DNA of 64,000 nt. Source: Sphingobacterium faecium (GTDB lineage: Bacteria > Bacteroidota > Bacteroidia > Sphingobacteriales > Sphingobacteriaceae). Under the pieces are notes generated by a model, which had not been told where the DNA came from, made no database searches, and saw only the letters and a list, made by a program, of their open reading frames with translations. Of the stretch, positions 55,126 through 64,000 are shown piece after piece. The stretch lies in the NCBI RefSeq assembly GCF_003054045.1, contig NZ_QBKH01000002.1:372001-436000 (forward strand), given 5' to 3'. Position 1 is the stretch's first letter. Each line of letters begins with the position of its first letter. The position numbers and the translations under genes are program-made.

Positions 55126-56556
55126 ATGTCAATGGTCAAGTATACACCTAAGAAGATAAGTAAAATTAAGATCATACAAGCGGTAGCAATTACCAGTTTT
55201 GTGGTCTTAATTTTTCTGCAGCTTCGATTGATATCGAGTGTTTATAAAATCGAACAACTTGATTTTTTAAAAAATGAAAAAGCGGGAATTAAGCTGGAAT
55301 ATGAACAATCGATCATCAATGATAAAGTCTATCGTGGTGGGCAAAAGATCATCGATTCCATCTTGGTGCCGCAATACCCTAGGTTGCAAAAGTTAGCGAA
55401 AGAAGATCAAAAACTATTTAAACAAAAATTAAATCAATTAGGAGATCAAGTCTTGGTAGCGCTCAAAAAGGGGGCGAACTTTAATGTCGAATTTGACCAT
55501 ATCGTGCGTAAACAAAAGTTGGATCAAGCAGAATATAATTATGCCCTATATATGGACCGACTTAGTCTCACATTTGATGGGAATACCTATTATTCCTTAT
55601 TTGATATCAGTACAGCAGATAGCAAAGGGTTAATAGATGGTCATCTGGAAGTTGTCCGGCCCCAAAATATTGTCTCCGCAATTACGGTTACGCTACCTTC
55701 TGCGTATTCTAATTTAGTAGGTTTTAAACTTTATGTGAGTAAGCATAATCAGGTCAAAAATATCCTGTTGGCTATAGCACCATTTTTACTTTTATCCTGT
55801 AGCAGTATTATTGTCATTGTTTTTTTATTTTTCATCACCATGCGCAATTGGATCAGGCAAAAGAAATTGAACGAAATTTCTGCTGACTTTTTCAACCATG
55901 TGACACATGAATTCAAAACCCCACTTACCACGATACAAGTGTCCGCCAAAAATCTGAAAGCAGATCTACAAGATAAAAAATGGACAGGTGGTTTTAGAAG
56001 TGTTGAGGTCATCAACCGGCAGGTGCAGCGCCTGGACAAATTGGTCAATCAGGCCTTGGAGGTTTCGTCTTTCGACCCGCAGGCAGCACAATTTGATAGA
56101 CATTTTTTGATCACAGATTTATATGATATCATCCTCGATAGTCAGATCAAGTGGAAAAAAGAAGCCACAATTACCTTGTTTTTTGACGATCACATAGCCG
56201 AATTGTGTGCTTATTATGACCACTTTATGTTCACGACATTAATCACAAATTTGATCGAAAATGGATTAAAGTATAATGTAAGCAATGAAAAAAATGTGCG
56301 TGTGCAAGTTGTACAGCTATCTACGAAGCTGTTGGAAATTGAAATTCGTGACAATGGTTATGGAATCGAAAAGCGTGACCAAAAGCGTATATTTAATAAG
56401 TTTCAAAGGGGTGATCAGCTGAGGTCTATGACAGGACTGGGCTTAGGATTATATTTTGTTCAGAAAATTGTTGAGGTCCATAAATGGAAACTCGATCTGG
56501 ATAGTACAATAGATGTTGGAACTATTTTTAGAATTACAATTCCAATTATTAAATAG
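55126..56556 (+). CDS. Sensor histidine kinase of the mannoside locus
   Basis: A 476-residue membrane kinase. One transmembrane helix lies at about residues 17-36, a periplasmic sensor domain at about 37-205, and a second helix at about 208-232. The kinase follows without a HAMP domain, with H261 in NHVTHEFKTPLTTIQ, N-box TNLIENGLKYN, DNGYGI and MTGLGLGLYFVQK. It should sense a periplasmic or surface-derived ligand and phosphorylate the response regulator encoded 1 bp downstream. Placement inside a mannosidase locus suggests a mannoside or its breakdown product as signal. Confidence 0.94.
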   Translation: MSMVKYTPKKISKIKIIQAVAITSFVVLIFLQLRLISSVYKIEQLDFLKNEKAGIKLEYEQSIINDKVYRGGQKIIDSILVPQYPRLQKLAKEDQKLFKQKLNQLGDQVLVALKKGANFNVEFDHIVRKQKLDQAEYNYALYMDRLSLTFDGNTYYSLFDISTADSKGLIDGHLEVVRPQNIVSAITVTLPSAYSNLVGFKLYVSKHNQVKNILLAIAPFLLLSCSSIIVIVFLFFITMRNWIRQKKLNEISADFFNHVTHEFKTPLTTIQVSAKNLKADLQDKKWTGGFRSVEVINRQVQRLDKLVNQALEVSSFDPQAAQFDRHFLITDLYDIILDSQIKWKKEATITLFFDDHIAELCAYYDHFMFTTLITNLIENGLKYNVSNEKNVRVQVVQLSTKLLEIEIRDNGYGIEKRDQKRIFNKFQRGDQLRSMTGLGLGLYFVQKIVEVHKWKLDLDSTIDVGTIFRITIPIIK

Positions 56557-56557
56557 T

Positions 56558-57244
56558 ATGGAAGGTAAAATATTACTGATAGAGGACGACGCAGATTTAG
56601 GCTGCGAAGTACAATGGTATCTGGAACGAAGCGGTTTTGAAGTACACTTGGTCGATGACGGTGATCAAGCATTAGCGCTAAGTAAAAGACAAAATTTTGA
56701 TTTACTACTTGTTGATGTTCAATTGCCATCTTTTGATGGTTTTGAATTAATTAGGCGTATCAAGCTATTAAAACCAGAATTTCGATTTTTATTTCTGACT
56801 GCAAGAAATGCAAAAGAGAGCTGTATCACGGGTTTGAAATTGGGGGCAGAAGATTATGTCACCAAGCCATTTGATACGGAGGAACTTTTATGGCGTATGA
56901 ATAATATTTTAGCACGAGGAAAGGAGAAGAAAGTGGAGGAGTTACAAATTGCGGATGTAACCTTACTCTGTAGCGCTATGGAAGTGCGGGTGAATGGTGG
57001 AACCACGCTTCGTTTGACTACCCGTGAATTCGAGCTTTGGAAATACCTACTGCAAAATCTGGATCGCGTATTGACAAGAGAAGAAATATTGAATAAAATA
57101 TGGGGCGAATGTGATTATTTTATGGGTAGGAGTTTGGATGTCTTTATTTCTAGGATACGTAAAGTATTACAAAATTCGACTCAATTGAAAATTGAAACCG
57201 TGTACAAAGTTGGCTTTATCACCCGATTGATCAAGCATGGATAA
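56558..57244 (+). CDS. OmpR/PhoB-family response regulator
   Basis: A 228-residue regulator. The receiver domain (about residues 1-118) has acidic pocket EDDAD, phosphoacceptor D53 in LLVDVQLPSFDG and Lys in YVTKPFD. The winged-helix DNA-binding domain (about 128-228) ends with the typical recognition region LTREEILNKIWGECDYFMGRSLDVFISRIRKVL. I start at the ATG at 56558, directly after the kinase stop; a longer frame from 56513 overlaps the kinase and lacks support. It probably controls the adjacent lipoprotein/SusC/SusD and GH92 genes. Two inverted repeats just downstream are candidate binding sites. Confidence 0.95.
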   Translation: MEGKILLIEDDADLGCEVQWYLERSGFEVHLVDDGDQALALSKRQNFDLLLVDVQLPSFDGFELIRRIKLLKPEFRFLFLTARNAKESCITGLKLGAEDYVTKPFDTEELLWRMNNILARGKEKKVEELQIADVTLLCSAMEVRVNGGTTLRLTTREFELWKYLLQNLDRVLTREEILNKIWGECDYFMGRSLDVFISRIRKVLQNSTQLKIETVYKVGFITRLIKHG

Positions 57245-57253
57245 AAAAAATCG

Positions 57254-57274
57254 TTGTTAACAATTGATTAACAA
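57254..57274. promoter_or_regulatory. 7-bp inverted repeat, candidate operator
   Basis: TTGTTAA (57254-57260) and TTAACAA (57268-57274) are inverted about 7 nt. It lies 9 bp after the response-regulator stop and 66 bp before the next start codon, so it may be a site for that regulator or a weak terminator. Confidence 0.4.
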
Positions 57275-57282
57275 GTTTTTGA

Positions 57283-57340
57283 AATAGGCTTTTCTATATT
57301 AGACTACTAATCCGTTTTAGTATATCTAATAAAGCCTATT
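57283..57340 (+). promoter_or_regulatory. Long imperfect hairpin abutting the lipoprotein start codon
   Basis: AATAGGCTT at 57283-57291 pairs with AAGCCTATT at 57332-57340, the base directly before the ATG at 57341. Inside, TATTAGA and TCTAATA, then TACTAA and TTAGTA, extend the pairing with small bulges. If transcribed it would hide the ribosome site, so it may be a switch or a double-stranded regulator site. Confidence 0.45.
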
Positions 57341-57916
57341 ATGAACAAACTAACCAAATCTAGGCGATTGTTGCTTCTTGTTAGCATACTGTTGTCTTTT
57401 AGTGCTTGCCAGAAAACTGAGGTCAAGAGCTATGAATTATTACCTGCGGAAAATGAACCAGAAATGGATATTACCATTTATGGTAAATTGACTGTTAACC
57501 ATGAAAATAGTAATGGTGTGACTGCAGGTGAAGGTTCTCCAAAAGTTGTCGATGATGACTATTCAACCAAATTTTTAATTAATCCCTATGTAAATGATCT
57601 ATTTCTACAATTAACTTTCCCTGGTGGGATTGCGGTCACTTCTTATGTATTAGCTTCTGCAAATGATGCTTCAGGAAGAGATCCAAAAGATTGGGACCTC
57701 GTTGCTTCCAATGATAGCGAAAATTGGACAACATTGGAGAGCAAAACAGGATATGCTTTTCCCGATCGTAATTTTAAAGTTCGCTTTGACATCTCTAATA
57801 CAACAAAATATAAGTTTTACAAACTGAATATTAAGGCTATTGCAGGTGGAACAGGCTTGTTTCAATTGGCCGAGTGGCGGTTGATCTCCGATCCTCAAAA
57901 AAGTGCTAATCAATAA
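57341..57916 (+). CDS. Lipoprotein with discoidin (F5/8 type C)-like domain
   Basis: A 191-residue lipoprotein with the lipobox SFSACQ at about residues 19-24. The mature part (about residues 55-185) looks like a galactose-binding F5/8 type C fold: VNHENSNGVTAGEGSPKVVDDDYSTKFL is the first strand and calcium loop, then YVLASANDASGRDPKDWDLVASNDSENWTTLE and FKVRFDISNTTKYKFYKLNI. Such domains bind sugars at the cell surface. It lies 12 bp before the SusC gene and is the first gene of a lipoprotein-SusC-SusD operon, so it is likely a surface glycan-binding protein. Confidence 0.88.
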   Translation: MNKLTKSRRLLLLVSILLSFSACQKTEVKSYELLPAENEPEMDITIYGKLTVNHENSNGVTAGEGSPKVVDDDYSTKFLINPYVNDLFLQLTFPGGIAVTSYVLASANDASGRDPKDWDLVASNDSENWTTLESKTGYAFPDRNFKVRFDISNTTKYKFYKLNIKAIAGGTGLFQLAEWRLISDPQKSANQ

Positions 57917-57928
57917 TTAACCTACCAG

Positions 57929-60900
57929 ATGATGAAAAAAATAATCGGAACAATAATCGTTCTTGTCGCTTTTTGCAATAGTTTTTGGGGCAATGAAGCT
58001 GTTGCGCAACAGGCAGGACAAGTTCTCGTAAAAGGAGTTGTGCGTGATGAGATGAATGTAAATCTTTCAGGAGTAACTGTCACCAATTTAATGACGAAAA
58101 ATTCTGCAGCAACAAAAGAAAATGGGCAATTCGAGATCCTTGCCAGCCGAGGAGATTCCTTGACCGTCACCAATGTGGGATATGAACCTTATCGTGTTGC
58201 AATCAATAATGCCATCAATTTAAATATTATTTTGAAAGCCATAAATAACGGTATTAATGAAGTCGTTGTTGTAGGTTATGGGCAGCAAAAGAAAATTTCT
58301 GTTGTGGGAGCCCAATCCAGTGTGAATGTTGAAGACCTGAAATTACCGGTAGCCAATCTGAGCACCATGCTGGCAGGACGTATCTCCGGACTTGTTGGAG
58401 TACAGCGTTCTGGTCTTCCAGGTGCAGACGGTGCTGATCTATGGATCCGCGGTATTTCAAGTATGTCCGGAAATACAGGACCTTTGGTCGTGGTCGATGG
58501 GGTACAAGGTCGTGATATCAATGGGCTAGATCCAGAGGATATCTCCTCGTTGACGATCTTGAAAGATGCATCAGCGACAGCGGTATACGGTGTTGCAGGA
58601 GCCAATGGTGTAATTTTAATCAGTACCAAAAAAGGTATAACGGGCAAACCTGCTTTGATGTTTAATTATAATCAAGGCTTTACATCGTTTACAAAAAGAC
58701 CCGAACTGACGGACGGGGTGACGTATATGCTCTTGCGCAATGAGGCTCGAATAGCGACAGGTATGCAAAAAGAATATTCCAATAATTATATCAACAATAC
58801 TATTCTTGGCAACGATCCTTACCTATATCCCAATGTCAATTGGATGGATCAACTCTTTAAAAATTCGGCAAGCAACCGTCGTGCAAATTTTAGTGCTCGA
58901 GGAGGATCTGAATTTGCAAGTTATTATGTGTCTGGAGCATATTATGATGAGTCGAGTTTGCTCAGGACAGATGATCTGCAAAAATATGATGCTACCACAC
59001 GATATAAGAGGTATAATTTTACTTCTAATATCTCCATGAACTGGACGTCAACAACCAAATTCGAATTGGGGACGCAAGGTAATATCGGTAACATCAATTA
59101 TCCAGGCGTGAGACCCGAAGAAGCTTTTGGCAACGTGATGCAAACAAATCCAGTGTTGTATCCTGCTATGTATCCAGGAAATTTTGTTCCAGGAGTGAGT
59201 TCAGCAGGAGCGCAACCTAATCCGTATGGTCAAATAACGCAAACGGGTTACCAAAATATTTTCAGTAATCAAATAATGACAAATGCTCGATTGACACAAG
59301 ACCTTTCATTTTGGTTAAAAGGATTGAATTTTTCAGCATTATACTCCTTTGATATCTGGAACGAACATACCATCAATCGGACCCGAAATAGGAGTACTTA
59401 TTTAATCAATCGCTTATTCCCATACGATGATCAGGGAAATCCAATTTTGAATATTATTTCACAAGGGGCCGATGATCTTGCATTTTCAAAATCAAATAAT
59501 TCCAATAGACAATTTTACACCGAGGCGGCATTGAATTATAATACCGTGATTGCAGACAAGCATCAGATATCGGCGATGTTATTATATAACCAAAGGGAGA
59601 TCGTGGAAGCTTTTGCGGATAATGTGACATCCTCGCTACCTTTTCGTAATATGGGTACGGCAGGTCGTTTGACCTACTCTTATGACGATAAGTACTTTGT
59701 TGAAGGTAATTTTGGTTACAATGGGTCGGAGAATTTTGCACCAGGAATGAAGTTTGGATTTTTCCCTTCCTTTGGTGTCGGCTGGGTAGTGTCTAATGAG
59801 AAATTTTTTGAACCGGTAAAAAATGGGATTAACTTTTTGAAATTGCGCTATTCTGACGGTAAAGTTGGAGATGGTAGTAATGGAGGAACCCGTCGCTTCG
59901 GTTACCTGACCTTAGTGAATACCGGTGCCGGAGGATATACTTTTGGTAACGGTACCAATAATACGGGCTATGGTGGAACTGCGATTTCAGATTACGGTAC
60001 CAATGTGCAATGGGCTGAGTCCCATAAACAAAATCTAGGTCTTGAAATCAAAACATTAAAGAGTAAATTATCATTAACAGTTGACTTTTTTAAAGAAAAA
60101 AGAACAGGAGTATTTTTACAGAGAGCTTCACTTCCTGACTATGTAGGATTGACCAATAATCCTTGGGCAAATTTAGGAATTATTGAAAACAAAGGGATAG
60201 ACGGAACTCTTGAATTAGCACCTTTTCCTGTTGGAAATGTCCATGTAGATATGCGTGCTACCTTTACTTATAACAAAGACAAGATTCTTGAAAATGATCA
60301 ACCGAAGCAACCATTCCCCTATATGGAAAGAAGGGGCAACAACGTGTTGGGCATATATGGATATCAAGCAGATGGTTTGTTTCAATCGTTAGAAGAGATC
60401 CAAAATCATGCTGATCAAAGTGCTTTAGGAGCACAACGTGTCGGTGATATTCGGTACAAAGATCTAAATGGTGACGGATTGGTAGATGCCAATGATGTCA
60501 GCTGGATAGGACATGGTGATGTGCCTAATGCTGTCTTTGGTTTTGGTGTCAACGTTTCCTATAAACAGTTTTACTTTGGTGCATTTTTTCAAGGTACTTC
60601 GGGAGCTGAGCGCCTTATTGGTGGTGATGGTATTATTCCTTTCAATAACAGCACTGGAGCAGAGAGAAGTAATCTCTATACCATTGCTGAAGATCGCTGG
60701 ACAGAAGAAAATCCTTTGGAAAATCCATTCTATCCGCGTTTAGCTTATGGTAATGCCGCAAACAAGAACAATTCTGCTGCTTCTACATGGTGGGTGAAAG
60801 ATGTGGATTTCCTACGTTTAAAAACGATGGATATCGGCTATAATTTTAAAAAGGACTTTTTGCAGAAGATAAATATGAAAAATGCAAGGATCTATATACA

Positions 60901-61021
60901 AGGCGTAAATCTACTTTATTGGAGTAAATTTAAGCTATGGGATCCTGAATTGAACACAGGAAATGGAACTCGATATCCAAATGTGCGGACCATATCAATG
61001 GGCGTACAGGCCACATTTTAA
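57929..61021 (+). CDS. SusC-family TonB-dependent transporter of the mannoside locus
   Basis: A 1030-residue outer-membrane transporter. It has a signal peptide (about residues 1-26, ending AVAQQ), a carboxypeptidase-regulatory-like domain (about 33-110, VKGVVRDEMNVNLSGVTVTN), the SusC linker NEVVVVGYGQQKKISVVGAQ, a plug domain and a barrel ending in QATF. It would import oligosaccharides released by the GH92 enzymes. Two ATG codons stand in tandem at the start. Its partner SusD gene follows after 17 bp. Confidence 0.95.
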   Translation: MMKKIIGTIIVLVAFCNSFWGNEAVAQQAGQVLVKGVVRDEMNVNLSGVTVTNLMTKNSAATKENGQFEILASRGDSLTVTNVGYEPYRVAINNAINLNIILKAINNGINEVVVVGYGQQKKISVVGAQSSVNVEDLKLPVANLSTMLAGRISGLVGVQRSGLPGADGADLWIRGISSMSGNTGPLVVVDGVQGRDINGLDPEDISSLTILKDASATAVYGVAGANGVILISTKKGITGKPALMFNYNQGFTSFTKRPELTDGVTYMLLRNEARIATGMQKEYSNNYINNTILGNDPYLYPNVNWMDQLFKNSASNRRANFSARGGSEFASYYVSGAYYDESSLLRTDDLQKYDATTRYKRYNFTSNISMNWTSTTKFELGTQGNIGNINYPGVRPEEAFGNVMQTNPVLYPAMYPGNFVPGVSSAGAQPNPYGQITQTGYQNIFSNQIMTNARLTQDLSFWLKGLNFSALYSFDIWNEHTINRTRNRSTYLINRLFPYDDQGNPILNIISQGADDLAFSKSNNSNRQFYTEAALNYNTVIADKHQISAMLLYNQREIVEAFADNVTSSLPFRNMGTAGRLTYSYDDKYFVEGNFGYNGSENFAPGMKFGFFPSFGVGWVVSNEKFFEPVKNGINFLKLRYSDGKVGDGSNGGTRRFGYLTLVNTGAGGYTFGNGTNNTGYGGTAISDYGTNVQWAESHKQNLGLEIKTLKSKLSLTVDFFKEKRTGVFLQRASLPDYVGLTNNPWANLGIIENKGIDGTLELAPFPVGNVHVDMRATFTYNKDKILENDQPKQPFPYMERRGNNVLGIYGYQADGLFQSLEEIQNHADQSALGAQRVGDIRYKDLNGDGLVDANDVSWIGHGDVPNAVFGFGVNVSYKQFYFGAFFQGTSGAERLIGGDGIIPFNNSTGAERSNLYTIAEDRWTEENPLENPFYPRLAYGNAANKNNSAASTWWVKDVDFLRLKTMDIGYNFKKDFLQKINMKNARIYIQGVNLLYWSKFKLWDPELNTGNGTRYPNVRTISMGVQATF

Positions 61022-61038
61022 CTTTTAATCTTACAAAA

Positions 61039-62850
61039 ATGAAAATATATAAATATAGCTGGGTGTTAATTGCAGCTTTAGCTTTGACATCTTTCAATAG
61101 CTGTAAAAATTACTTGGATCAAGTACCTGATGATGTCATTACGGTAGAGGATATTTTTAAATCCAAAACAAATACGGATAAGTTTCTCGCCAACATCTAC
61201 AGTGTCATTCCCAATGAGTTGGTACAGCGATTTACGAATTCGGGCAATGCAGGCCCTTGGACCGCGGCTTCTGATGAAGCGAAATATACCTGGGATTTCA
61301 ATTATGCCAACAATATGACTTCGAGTGTATGGAGCAATACCGATGGTGTTGTCGCAGGATTTTGGAACAGCTACTATGAGGGTATTCGCAATGCATCTTA
61401 TTTTATTCAAAATATCGATAATGCAAATCCTGTTGAGGTGACTTCAGTCATGAAATCGACTTACAAAGCTGAAGCACGTGCACTTCGTGCACTGTATTAC
61501 TATTATCTGGTGAAAACCTATGGGGCTGTCCCACTTATTGGGGAGCAAATACTGGATATCAACGCACCCTTAGCAGATCTTAAACTGGCAAGAAGTCCGT
61601 TTGATGCCTGTATCGATTATATTGTAACCGAGCTGGATGAATCTTACCAAGAATTACCTTTTGTACCGAGTAACAATGAATATGGAAGAATCACAAAAGG
61701 TGTCGTGAAAGCGTATAAATCTGAGGCATTGTTATTAAAAGCAAGCCCATTATATAATGGTAACGCCGATTTTGCAGCAATTAAAAATTCAGATGGAACA
61801 GCATTATACAGTCCAACTGAGGACCGACAAAAGTGGCAAGTAGCAGCAACAGCTTCTAAAGAATTTATAGATGAATTTGTACCAAACTATTATGATCTCT
61901 ATCAGGAAACCAATGCGGACCCTTTTGTTGCAGCATATTTATCCTGCCGTAATGTGATGACGACAGATTGGAATCGGGAATGGATATTTGCCCGATCGAA
62001 CAGTGGAAATAATACGCAGTATGATCGTACACCAAAACATGTTGGTTTTCCGTCGGCAGCTCAAGGTGGTGGTGCACTCGGAGCAACTCAATTCATCGTC
62101 GATGCTTATTTTATGAAAAATGGATTGCCTATTTCTGATCCTAAATCAACGTATTCGGAAGAGGGATTTGTCAACTATAAGGCTCCATATGATCCGGCAG
62201 AGCGTACCACATACAGGATGTATGTCAATCGCGAACCACGTTTTTATGTCGGGATCACTTACAGTGGAAGCTATTGGTTGAACCAAGCTAATAGTAGTGC
62301 TCCAGTCATTTCTTTGTTCAACTATAGTGGTAATTCAGGAAGATCACAAAGTACATCCGATGTTACACCTACAGGTTACACGGTGAGAAAGAATGTAGGA
62401 TCTAATGGTAACAGCAGAGGAGCGCTATTGTTAAGATTAGCAAATATATATCTGAATTATGCAGAGGCGCTCAATGAATCTTCACCTGGACATGCAGATA
62501 TTTTAAAATATGTAAATCTGATCCGCAAACGTGCGGGCGTACCTGGATACGGTGAAGGAGATGTTGCCATTCCTGTGGGGCAGGTAGCGATGCGTGACGC
62601 TATTCGAAAAGAACGTCAGGTAGAATTAGCTTTTGAAAATGTCCGTTATTTTGATGCACGCCGTTGGAAGATTGCTGAAAATACGGCTAGTACTGCTGTG
62701 TATGGAATGAATCTCAATGCAGACGGTAATGACTTCTTTAAACGGACACTTATTGAAACTAGGATATTTAAAAAACGGGATTATTTATTCCCAATTCCAA
62801 ATAACGAAGTATTGAAGAATGAAAAGTTAGTTCAGAATGCAGGTTGGTAA
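61039..62850 (+). CDS. SusD/RagB-family lipoprotein of the mannoside locus
   Basis: A 603-residue lipoprotein (lipobox SFNSC at about residue 22). SusD motifs are YLDQVPDDVIT, YKAEARALRALYYYYLVKTYGAVPLIGE, and the C-terminal LNYAEALNE and RKERQVELAFENVRYFDARRWK. It pairs with the SusC protein upstream as the substrate-capturing lid. A strong terminator at 62867-62900 ends the operon. Confidence 0.95.
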   Translation: MKIYKYSWVLIAALALTSFNSCKNYLDQVPDDVITVEDIFKSKTNTDKFLANIYSVIPNELVQRFTNSGNAGPWTAASDEAKYTWDFNYANNMTSSVWSNTDGVVAGFWNSYYEGIRNASYFIQNIDNANPVEVTSVMKSTYKAEARALRALYYYYLVKTYGAVPLIGEQILDINAPLADLKLARSPFDACIDYIVTELDESYQELPFVPSNNEYGRITKGVVKAYKSEALLLKASPLYNGNADFAAIKNSDGTALYSPTEDRQKWQVAATASKEFIDEFVPNYYDLYQETNADPFVAAYLSCRNVMTTDWNREWIFARSNSGNNTQYDRTPKHVGFPSAAQGGGALGATQFIVDAYFMKNGLPISDPKSTYSEEGFVNYKAPYDPAERTTYRMYVNREPRFYVGITYSGSYWLNQANSSAPVISLFNYSGNSGRSQSTSDVTPTGYTVRKNVGSNGNSRGALLLRLANIYLNYAEALNESSPGHADILKYVNLIRKRAGVPGYGEGDVAIPVGQVAMRDAIRKERQVELAFENVRYFDARRWKIAENTASTAVYGMNLNADGNDFFKRTLIETRIFKKRDYLFPIPNNEVLKNEKLVQNAGW

Positions 62851-62866
62851 TGTTTGTTTGTAATCG

Positions 62867-62900
62867 AATCAAGGTCCTTTTAGGACCTTGATTTATTTAT
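62867..62900 (+). terminator. Terminator after the second susD-like gene
   Basis: A perfect 11-bp stem (62867-62877 with 62883-62893) with a 5-nt loop is followed by TATTTATT. It separates the SusC/SusD operon from the third GH92 gene. Confidence 0.85.
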
Positions 62901-63044
62901 TGCGGAGCATCTCAACTATCTTTTTTTTAATAATAATCGGAGCTTATTTAGGAGTTAACGTGAAGATGTGTAAATTTAGAAAAAACTATTTTTAAAGATT
63001 AAAGCATGACCTTTGTCTATTTGATCGAAAAGAAAAACAACATA

Positions 63045-64000
63045 ATGAATTTAAAAAAAATTGTAGGATCGCTTGTTTTCATGTTCTCCATCTGTGTAAG
63101 TGGAGCACAATCTCTTAGTCCAGTTGATTATGTCAACCCATTGATCGGTACCCAGTCCAAGTACGAATTATCCAATGGCAACACCTACCCGGCTATTGCT
63201 GTGCCCTGGGGAATGAATTTTTGGACGCCTCAGACCGGTAATATGGGCGATGGTTGGGTATATACTTATACCGCCGATAAAATTAAAGGTTTTAAACAAA
63301 CCCATCAGCCAAGTCCATGGAATAATGATTATGGACAATTTTCAATCATGCCGACAACAGGTGAACCTGTCTTTGATCAAGAGAAACGTGCAAGCTGGTT
63401 TTCACATAAAGCAGAAATCGTGAAACCTTATTTATACAGCGTTTATTTAGCGGATTGGGATGTAACGACAGAGTTGACGCCATCGCAACGCGGAGCGATA
63501 TTTCGTTTTACATTTCCTAAGACAGCAGAAGCAAATATCGTTGTCGATGCTTTTGATAAAGGATCTTATGTAAAAATAATTCCAGAGGAAAATAAAATTA
63601 TAGGATATAATACTCGTAATAGTGGTGGTGTACCAGAAAATTTTAAAAATTATTTTGTAATCGTTTTTGATCGTGCTTTTGATTTTAAAGCTGCGGTCAA
63701 AAGTGGTGCGATCAAAAGTAATGTATTGGAATTAGAGGACAATCACGCCGGAGCCATCATCGGATTTAAAAATTTAAAAAGAGGCGAACAAGTTTTAGCT
63801 CGAGTAGCATCATCATTTATCAGTTTTGAACAGGCAGAACTCAATCTAAAAGAAGTAAATGGTAAAACATTTGATGAAATTGCAACCGCAGGAAAAGCCA
63901 AATGGAATGAGGTCTTAGGACGTATTGAGGTCACAGATCCAGATATAGATCGTTTAAAAACTTTTTATTCCTGTTTATACCGTTCGACTTTATTTCCACG
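63045..64000 (+). CDS. GH92 alpha-mannosidase (third copy, cut by window end)
   Basis: An open frame from the ATG at 63045 that runs to the window edge, about 318 residues so far. The signal peptide MNLKKIVGSLVFMFSICVSG leads to AQSLSPVDYVNPLIGTQ. The protein is very similar to the first GH92 copy: SNGNTYPAIAVPWGMNFWTP, TADKIKGFKQTHQPSPWNNDYGQFS, ASWFSHKAE, and VVDAFDKGSYVKIIPEENKIIGYNTR. A tandem-type duplication of the 49694 gene is likely. The catalytic part is beyond the window, so activity cannot be judged. A 194-bp gap separates it from the SusD gene. Confidence 0.9.
   Translation, partial: MNLKKIVGSLVFMFSICVSGAQSLSPVDYVNPLIGTQSKYELSNGNTYPAIAVPWGMNFWTPQTGNMGDGWVYTYTADKIKGFKQTHQPSPWNNDYGQFSIMPTTGEPVFDQEKRASWFSHKAEIVKPYLYSVYLADWDVTTELTPSQRGAIFRFTFPKTAEANIVVDAFDKGSYVKIIPEENKIIGYNTRNSGGVPENFKNYFVIVFDRAFDFKAAVKSGAIKSNVLELEDNHAGAIIGFKNLKRGEQVLARVASSFISFEQAELNLKEVNGKTFDEIATAGKAKWNEVLGRIEVTDPDIDRLKTFYSCLYRSTLFP

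Noticed and set aside
56513-56557. 15-codon upstream extension of the OmpR-type regulator
   Set aside because: It would overlap the kinase gene by 44 bp; the ATG at 56558 directly follows the kinase stop and starts at the first strand of the receiver domain.
58276-58647. 123-codon antisense ORF inside the second SusC gene
   Set aside because: It lies opposite a clear SusC plug domain with high-confidence coding signal; its Pro/Ser/Thr-rich sequence has no domain and is a complement shadow.
1-64000. CRISPR array or tRNA/rRNA genes
   Set aside because: No regularly spaced repeats and no cloverleaf-like or rRNA-like sequence were seen by reading; a covariance-model scan would be decisive.

Overview
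The window is AT-rich DNA from a member of the Bacteroidota, most likely family Sphingobacteriaceae and plausibly Sphingobacterium. The evidence is two SusC/SusD pairs, a hybrid two-component system of the SusR/HTCS type, TPR-AraC regulators, a fimbrillin-like lipoprotein, Bacteroidota-type promoter motifs (TAnnTTTG), and a zeaxanthin-type carotenoid operon with a CrtYcd-like lycopene cyclase. I see no rRNA, tRNA, CRISPR array or intact insertion sequence. The genus is an inference from gene content.

Layout. 0-7.7 kb: a tail-anchored hypothetical protein, a TPR-AraC regulator, a CotH-family lipoprotein, a tyrosine recombinase, a 53-residue peptide gene, a single-domain response regulator, an AraC regulator and a small secreted protein. 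Just upstream of the recombinase lie two 17-bp inverted sites that bound a 169-bp segment. 7.9-15 kb: a secreted HEXXH lipoprotein, a large HTCS regulator and a PAS histidine kinase, followed by an AT-rich gap with a cluster of DnaA-box-like 9-mers. 15.4-19.1 kb: a fimbrillin-like lipoprotein preceded by a second copy of the small-peptide family, then a 1.6-kb gene-poor stretch ending in a plus-strand terminator. 19-24.3 kb: surface polysaccharide genes (an acyltransferase, a CpsB/YwqE-like phosphatase and a FlaA1/CapD-type dehydratase). 24.5-29.7 kb: a hybrid histidine kinase, a lipoprotein, an anti-sigma/ECF sigma pair and a divergent fasciclin protein. 30-37.3 kb: a MarR regulator and the operon crtI-crtB-SRPBCC-crtZ-lycopene cyclase-lipocalin-photolyase-idi, which links carotenoid synthesis to light-damage repair. 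37.9-42.9 kb: a SusC/SusD pair without enzymes beside it. 42.9-47.3 kb: GDP-mannose dehydratase, GDP-fucose synthase and a second CapD-type dehydratase. 47.9-49.4 kb: a ClC channel and a cold-shock protein. 49.6-64 kb: an alpha-mannoside utilisation locus with GH92, a BSP-like peptidase, GH92, a sensor kinase and response regulator, a discoidin-like lipoprotein, SusC, SusD, and a third GH92 that runs off the window end.

How the genes work together. The GH92 enzymes and SusC/SusD would trim and import mannose-containing glycans (mannan or N-glycan), with the OmpR-type pair between them as the likely sensor. Mannose could also feed GDP-mannose and GDP-fucose synthesis for the surface polysaccharide made by the dehydratases, but that link is inference. 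The strongest leads for something undescribed are the recombinase with its inverted sites beside a small-peptide gene, the small-peptide family itself, and the DnaA-box cluster.
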